DNA from: Bradyrhizobium sp. SZCCT0148
Lineage (GTDB): Bacteria > Pseudomonadota > Alphaproteobacteria > Rhizobiales > Xanthobacteraceae
Length of the DNA stretch: 64,000 nucleotides
Reading direction: 5' to 3'
Assembly: GCF_018129985.1 (NCBI RefSeq)
Contig: NZ_JAFCKT010000007.1
Span: 1 to 64,000 of the forward strand
Shown here piece by piece: positions 59,898 through 64,000 of the stretch (position 1 is its first letter; every line of letters starts with the position of its first letter). The notes under the pieces were generated by a model. It was given only the letters and a program-made list of their open reading frames with translations. It was not told where the DNA came from and did no database searches. The translations under genes were made by a program, and so were the position numbers.

Positions 59898-61403
59898 ATG
59901 ACACGCATCGCCGTCGGCGGCTTCCTGCACGAGACCAACACCTTCGCCCCGACCAAGGCAACCTTCGCCGATTTCCAGCACGGCGGCGGCTGGCCGGCGA
60001 TGACGGAAGGTGCCGACGTCCTGAAGGTGATGCGCCGCATCAATGTCGGCCTCGCCGGCTTCGTCGACAGCGCAGAGGCCAACGGCTGGGAACTCGTTCC
60101 GACGATCGCCTGCGGCGCAAGCCCGTCGGCACACGTCACCAGGGATGCCTTCGAGCGTATCGTCAAGGTGATGGTCGACGGCATCGCAGCCGCCGGCCCG
60201 CTCGATGCGGTCTATCTCGACCTGCACGGCGCCATGGTGACCGAGCATCTCGATGACGGCGAAGGCGAGATCCTGGCGCGGGTGCGCCGCGTCATCGGCA
60301 AGGACGTTCCGCTGGTCACCAGCCTCGACCTGCACGCCAACGTCACGCCCGAGATGATGGAGCACGCCGACGCGCTGATCGCCTACCGTACCTATCCCCA
60401 TGTCGACATGGCCGAGACCGGCCGCGCCTCGGCGCGGCATCTCGCTCTGTTGCTGAATACGAAGCAGCGCTTCGCCAAGGCGTTCCGGCAATTGCCGTTC
60501 CTGATCCCGATCAGCTGGCAGTGCACCAACGACCAGCCGACCAAAGGCATCTACGAAAAGCTCGCCGCTCTGGAGACCGACGCGGTTCCGACGCTGTCTT
60601 TCGCACCGGGCTTTCCCGCCGCCGATTTTCGCGACTGCGGCCCGAGCGTGTTCGCCTATGGCAGGACGCAAGCGGACGCCGATCGCGCGGCCGATGCGAT
60701 CGTCGAGCTGATCGAAAGCCACGAAGACGATTTCGACGGCAAGATCTGGTCGCCCGACGATGGCGTGCGGCACGCCATGGAGCTTGCGAAGGGCGCGAGC
60801 AAGCCGATCATCATCGCCGACACCCAGGACAATCCCGGTGCCGGCGGCGATTCCGACACCACGGGCATGCTGCGCGCACTGGTCCGCAACAGAGCGAGTG
60901 CGGCGACCGGCGTGATCTACGATCCGGCCTCCGCCAAGGCCGCGCATGACGCCGGCGTCGGTGCCACCGTGACGCTGTCGCTCGGCGGCAAGTCCGGCAT
61001 TCCCGGCGACGAACCCTATACCGAGACCTTCGTGGTCGAAAACCTCTCCGACGGCCGCTTCATCGCGCCCGGCCCGTACTATGGCGGCCGCGAGATGGAG
61101 ATGGGCCCCTCCGCTTGCTTGCGCATCGGCGACGTCCGCGTCGTCGTCTCCTCGCACAAGGCGCAGCTGGCCGACCAGGCGATGTACCGCTATGTCGGCA
61201 TCGAGCCGACCGAGCAGAAGATTCTGGTCAACAAAAGCTCGGTGCATTTCCGCGCCGATTTCGAGCCGATCGCTGCGAGCCTGATGATCTGCGCCGCGCC
61301 CGGCGCAATGCCGGCCGACACCGCCACCCTGCCCTGGACGCGCTTGCGGCCGGGCATCCGCATCAAGCCGAACGGCTCCGTTTTCACGCCTCCCTCACGC
61401 TAA
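59898..61403 (+). CDS. M81-family metallopeptidase (MlrC-like)
   Basis: A 501-residue protein of the M81/MlrC family, whose namesake cleaves linearised microcystin and small peptides. The start is MTRIAVGGFLHETNTFAPTKATFADFQ. Metal-ligand-type segments YLDLHGAMVTEH and SLDLHANVTPEM (Asp/His pairs) are present, and the C-terminal DUF1485 region runs from about 300 on. Cytosolic, no signal peptide. The native substrate of most members is unknown; here it probably degrades the peptide or amide taken up by the upstream importer. Confidence 0.88.
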   Translation: MTRIAVGGFLHETNTFAPTKATFADFQHGGGWPAMTEGADVLKVMRRINVGLAGFVDSAEANGWELVPTIACGASPSAHVTRDAFERIVKVMVDGIAAAGPLDAVYLDLHGAMVTEHLDDGEGEILARVRRVIGKDVPLVTSLDLHANVTPEMMEHADALIAYRTYPHVDMAETGRASARHLALLLNTKQRFAKAFRQLPFLIPISWQCTNDQPTKGIYEKLAALETDAVPTLSFAPGFPAADFRDCGPSVFAYGRTQADADRAADAIVELIESHEDDFDGKIWSPDDGVRHAMELAKGASKPIIIADTQDNPGAGGDSDTTGMLRALVRNRASAATGVIYDPASAKAAHDAGVGATVTLSLGGKSGIPGDEPYTETFVVENLSDGRFIAPGPYYGGREMEMGPSACLRIGDVRVVVSSHKAQLADQAMYRYVGIEPTEQKILVNKSSVHFRADFEPIAASLMICAAPGAMPADTATLPWTRLRPGIRIKPNGSVFTPPSR

Positions 61404-61416
61404 CTGGACAGAACAC

Positions 61417-62589
61417 ATGCCCACGATCGATCGCATCGACGGCTACGCCGACGAGCTCACCGCCATCCGCCGCGACCTGCACGCCCATCCCGAGATCGGC
61501 TTCGAGGAAGTGCGCACCTCCGGCATCGTCGCCGACAAGCTGAAGAGCTGGGGCATCGAGGTGCATCGCGGCCTCGGCGGCACCGGCGTGATCGGCGTCA
61601 TCAAGGGCAAGGGTTCCGGGAGCAAGCGTATCGGCCTTCGTGCCGACATGGACGCGCTGCCGATGGAAGAGAACACCAATCTCAAATGGAGCTCGAAAAT
61701 CCCCGGCCGCTTCCACGGCTGCGGCCATGACGGCCACACCACCATGCTGCTCGGCACGGCGCGCTACCTCGCCGAGACCAGGAATTTCGACGGCACCGTG
61801 CACCTGATCTTCCAGCCGGCCGAGGAAGGTCTCGGCGGCGCCCGCGCGATGATCAAGGACGGCCTGTTCGAGAAGTTCCCCTGCGACGAGCTGTACGGCC
61901 TGCACAACGCGCCCGACCTCAACCACGGCGAGATCGCGATCCTGCCGGGACCTGCGATGGCCAGCGCCGACTTCTTCGACCTGCGCATCACCGGCTACGG
62001 CGCGCATGGCGCGATGCCCGAGCGCTCCAAGGACGCAGTGATCATCGCGACCACGCTGGCGCAGGCAATCCAGACCATCGTGAGCCGCAACGTCGAGCCG
62101 CTGCAGGCCGCCGTCATCTCGATCACGCAGATTCATGCCGGCTCGGCCTACAACGTCATCCCGGGCGATGCGCATCTCTGCGGCACCATCCGCACCTTCT
62201 CGAAGGAGGTCCGCACTCTGATTGCGGAACGCATCCGCACGATCTGCGCCGGCATCGCGAGTGCCTACGAATGCGTGATCGACGTCGACATCCGCGACAC
62301 CTTCGACGTGCTGATCAACCAGGTCGAGCAGTCCAAGGTGGTCGAGGAGGTCGCGCGCACCATCGTCGATCCCGCCAACGTCATCACCCGCGCCCAGCCC
62401 AAGATGGGCAGCGAGGATTTCGCCGACATGCTGCAGACCATTCCCGGCGCCTATTTCTGGGTCGGCCATGACGGCTCGGTGCCCGTGCACAATCCCGGCT
62501 TCGTGCTCGACGACAAGATCCTGCCGATCGGCGCCAGCATGTTCGCCCGCATCATCGAGACCCGCATGCCGGTCGGCGCTCATGCCTAA
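61417..62589 (+). CDS. M20-family amidohydrolase (hippurate hydrolase-like)
   Basis: A 390-residue zinc/manganese amidohydrolase that splits N-acyl amino acids. Key motifs: GLRADMDALPMEE, FHGCGHDGHTTMLLG (metal ligands) and QPAEEGLGGARAM (catalytic Glu). The C-terminal MGSEDFADMLQTIPGAYFWVG is typical of the HipO/amidohydrolase group. It begins 13 bp after the M81 gene and overlaps the amidase gene by 8 bp. It would release free amino acids from the imported compounds. Confidence 0.92.
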   Translation: MPTIDRIDGYADELTAIRRDLHAHPEIGFEEVRTSGIVADKLKSWGIEVHRGLGGTGVIGVIKGKGSGSKRIGLRADMDALPMEENTNLKWSSKIPGRFHGCGHDGHTTMLLGTARYLAETRNFDGTVHLIFQPAEEGLGGARAMIKDGLFEKFPCDELYGLHNAPDLNHGEIAILPGPAMASADFFDLRITGYGAHGAMPERSKDAVIIATTLAQAIQTIVSRNVEPLQAAVISITQIHAGSAYNVIPGDAHLCGTIRTFSKEVRTLIAERIRTICAGIASAYECVIDVDIRDTFDVLINQVEQSKVVEEVARTIVDPANVITRAQPKMGSEDFADMLQTIPGAYFWVGHDGSVPVHNPGFVLDDKILPIGASMFARIIETRMPVGAHA

Positions 62590-64000
62590 GAAGAGCGCTG
62601 AAGAGGCGGTCACCTCGCTGCACGATCTGTCCGCGGTCGATCTGATCGCGGGCTATCGCGCCAAGCAATTCTCGCCCAGCGAGGTGCTGGAGGATTTGCT
62701 CTCGCACGTCGCTGCGTGGGAACCGCATCTGAAGGCGCTCTATGCATTCGATCCGGACGGCGCGCGCGCGGCCGCCAAGGCCTCGACCGCGCGCTGGACC
62801 GGCGGCGAGCCATCCGGCGCGCTCGACGGCGTCCCCGTGACGGTGAAGGACAACATCGCGACCAGGGGCGTGCCGGTACCGCTGGGTGCCGCCAGCGTCA
62901 AGCTCGTCCCGGCCGAGAAGGACGCCCCGCCCGCCGCGCGCCTGCGCGAGGCAGGCAGCATCATCTTCGCCAAGACCACGATGCCCGATTACGGCATGCT
63001 GTCCTCCGGGCTCTCCTCTTTCCACGCACTCGCGCGCAACCCCTGGGACCTCTCCAAGAATCCCGGCGGCTCCAGCGCGGGTGCCGGCGCTGCGGCGGCA
63101 GCGGGCTATGGTCCCCTGCATCTCGGCACCGACATCGGCGGCTCGGTCCGCCTGCCCGCGGGCTGGTGCGGCCTCGTCGGATTGAAGCCGAGCTTCGGCC
63201 GCGTGCCGATCGATCCGACCTATGTCGGGCGCGTCGCCGGTCCCATGACCCGCACCGTCGACGATTGCGCGCTGATGATGAGCGTGATCGCAAAGCCCGA
63301 CCGGCGCGACGGCATGAGCCTGCCGGCCGAGCCGTTGAACTGGAAGGGGCTGGAAAAATCGCCACGCAAATTGCGCATCGGCCTGATGCTCGATGCCGGC
63401 GTCGGCCTGCCGGCTGAAAAGCCGGTGCGGGAGGTGGCGGTGAAGGCCGCAAAGGCGTTCGAGTCCGCAGGCGCCGTCGTCACCGAGGTCGACGGTATCC
63501 TCACGCGCGAGATGCTCGATGGTCTCGACAACTTTTGGCGCGCGCGGATGTGGGACGATCTGTCGAAGCTGACGCCGGCCGAACAAGCCAAGGTGCTGCC
63601 CTATATCTTCAAATGGGGCGAGTCCGGCGCCAAGCTGTCCGGCGTCGACGTCATCCGGGGCTTCAACCAGACCATGGCGATCCGCGCAGCGGCCGGAAAG
63701 CTGTTCTGCGAGCTCGACTATGTGATCTCGCCGACCGCGCCCAACGTGAACTATCCGGCGGACTGGGCCTCGCCCACCAACGATCCGATGAGGCCGTTCG
63801 AGCACATCTGCTATACCGTACCGTGGAATATGTCGGAGAACCCCGCGGTCTCCATCAACGGCGGCTTCGACGCCGCGGGGTTCCCCATCGGCGTGCAGAT
63901 CGTCGGTCGCCGCTTCGACGACATCGGCGTGCTCGGCTTGGCCAAGGCGTTCGAGGGGCTGCGCGGAGCGCAGAAGCCCTGGCCCAGGCCGCCGACAAAA
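62582..64000 (+). CDS. amidase-signature enzyme, cut by the right edge
   Basis: A frame of 473 codons without a stop at the end of the window, so the C-terminus is missing. The catalytic triad Lys-Ser-Ser is visible: K89 (VTVKDNIAT), the cis-Ser in GGSSAGAG (about 164), and the nucleophile S188 (LGTDIGGSVRLPAG). It hydrolyses a carboxamide to acid and ammonia. Coupled by an 8-bp overlap to the amidohydrolase gene, it extends the nitrogen-scavenging operon; downstream genes are out of view. Confidence 0.92.
   Translation, partial: MPKKSAEEAVTSLHDLSAVDLIAGYRAKQFSPSEVLEDLLSHVAAWEPHLKALYAFDPDGARAAAKASTARWTGGEPSGALDGVPVTVKDNIATRGVPVPLGAASVKLVPAEKDAPPAARLREAGSIIFAKTTMPDYGMLSSGLSSFHALARNPWDLSKNPGGSSAGAGAAAAAGYGPLHLGTDIGGSVRLPAGWCGLVGLKPSFGRVPIDPTYVGRVAGPMTRTVDDCALMMSVIAKPDRRDGMSLPAEPLNWKGLEKSPRKLRIGLMLDAGVGLPAEKPVREVAVKAAKAFESAGAVVTEVDGILTREMLDGLDNFWRARMWDDLSKLTPAEQAKVLPYIFKWGESGAKLSGVDVIRGFNQTMAIRAAAGKLFCELDYVISPTAPNVNYPADWASPTNDPMRPFEHICYTVPWNMSENPAVSINGGFDAAGFPIGVQIVGRRFDDIGVLGLAKAFEGLRGAQKPWPRPPTK

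Noticed and set aside
1..64000. CRISPR array, prophage, insertion sequence or integrated element
   Set aside because: No regularly spaced direct repeats, cas genes, integrase, transposase or phage structural genes were found, and the tRNA-Leu 3' end is not duplicated.

Overview
The window is about 64 kb of GC-rich (roughly 65%) alphaproteobacterial chromosome. Gene content, the families present (DUF3126 beside cysE, a CHCC zinc-finger protein, a LapG-type BTLCP peptidase, PAS_5, CYTH/CHAD, FCD-GntR) and several classes of long palindromic intergenic repeats point to Bradyrhizobium or a close relative (inference). I see no rRNA operon, transposase, phage module or CRISPR array. There is one tRNA gene, tRNA-Leu(UAA). 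The last gene, an amidase, runs off the right edge.

Layout. 0-15 kb: housekeeping and accessory genes. These are a LysR/oxidoreductase divergent pair around a clear operator, a secreted repeat protein, patatin, CBS protein, rhomboid protease, PAS_5 protein, a DEAD-box helicase, cupin, GFA, VOC and a zinc alcohol dehydrogenase. 15-21 kb: two overlapping MFS transporters, then a tandem PilZ protein and a LapG-like peptidase, a candidate small RNA and a CYTH-CHAD protein. 21.6-27.5 kb: a GntR regulator divergent from a polyamine-type ABC importer plus a hydantoin/Asp/Glu racemase, with a sigma-54 promoter in front of the operon. 27.6-41.5 kb: small secreted proteins, gamma-carbonic anhydrase, DUF3126-cysE, a LuxR regulator, alpha/beta hydrolase, CHCC protein, FAD monooxygenase and the tRNA. 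41.8-50.8 kb: a glycoconjugate-type cluster (two methyltransferases, a dolichol-phosphate-mannose-synthase-like GT2, AsnB-type amidotransferase, GT87 and GT39 membrane glycosyltransferases, and a Bcr/CflA MFS pump). 51-64 kb: a peptide/amide scavenging cluster. It has two tandemly duplicated DppA-like binding proteins, an M20 peptidase, DppB, DppC, a fused DppDF ATPase, an M81 (MlrC-like) metallopeptidase, an M20 amidohydrolase and an amidase, again behind a sigma-54 promoter.

How it works together. The two transport/hydrolase operons carry -24/-12 promoters with the exact TGGCAC-N5-TTGC layout. I infer that both belong to a nitrogen-limitation (RpoN/NtrC-type) scavenging response. A second regulatory thread is cell-cycle control: two perfect TTAA-N7-TTAAC CtrA boxes (before the PAS_5 gene and between two uncharacterised membrane-protein genes) and one near-match before the PilZ-LapG-like pair. 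Long inverted repeats of at least four families sit at gene ends. Two members of one family lie inside the peptide-uptake operon, at gene boundaries, and a short palindrome has been absorbed in frame into a permease N-terminus.
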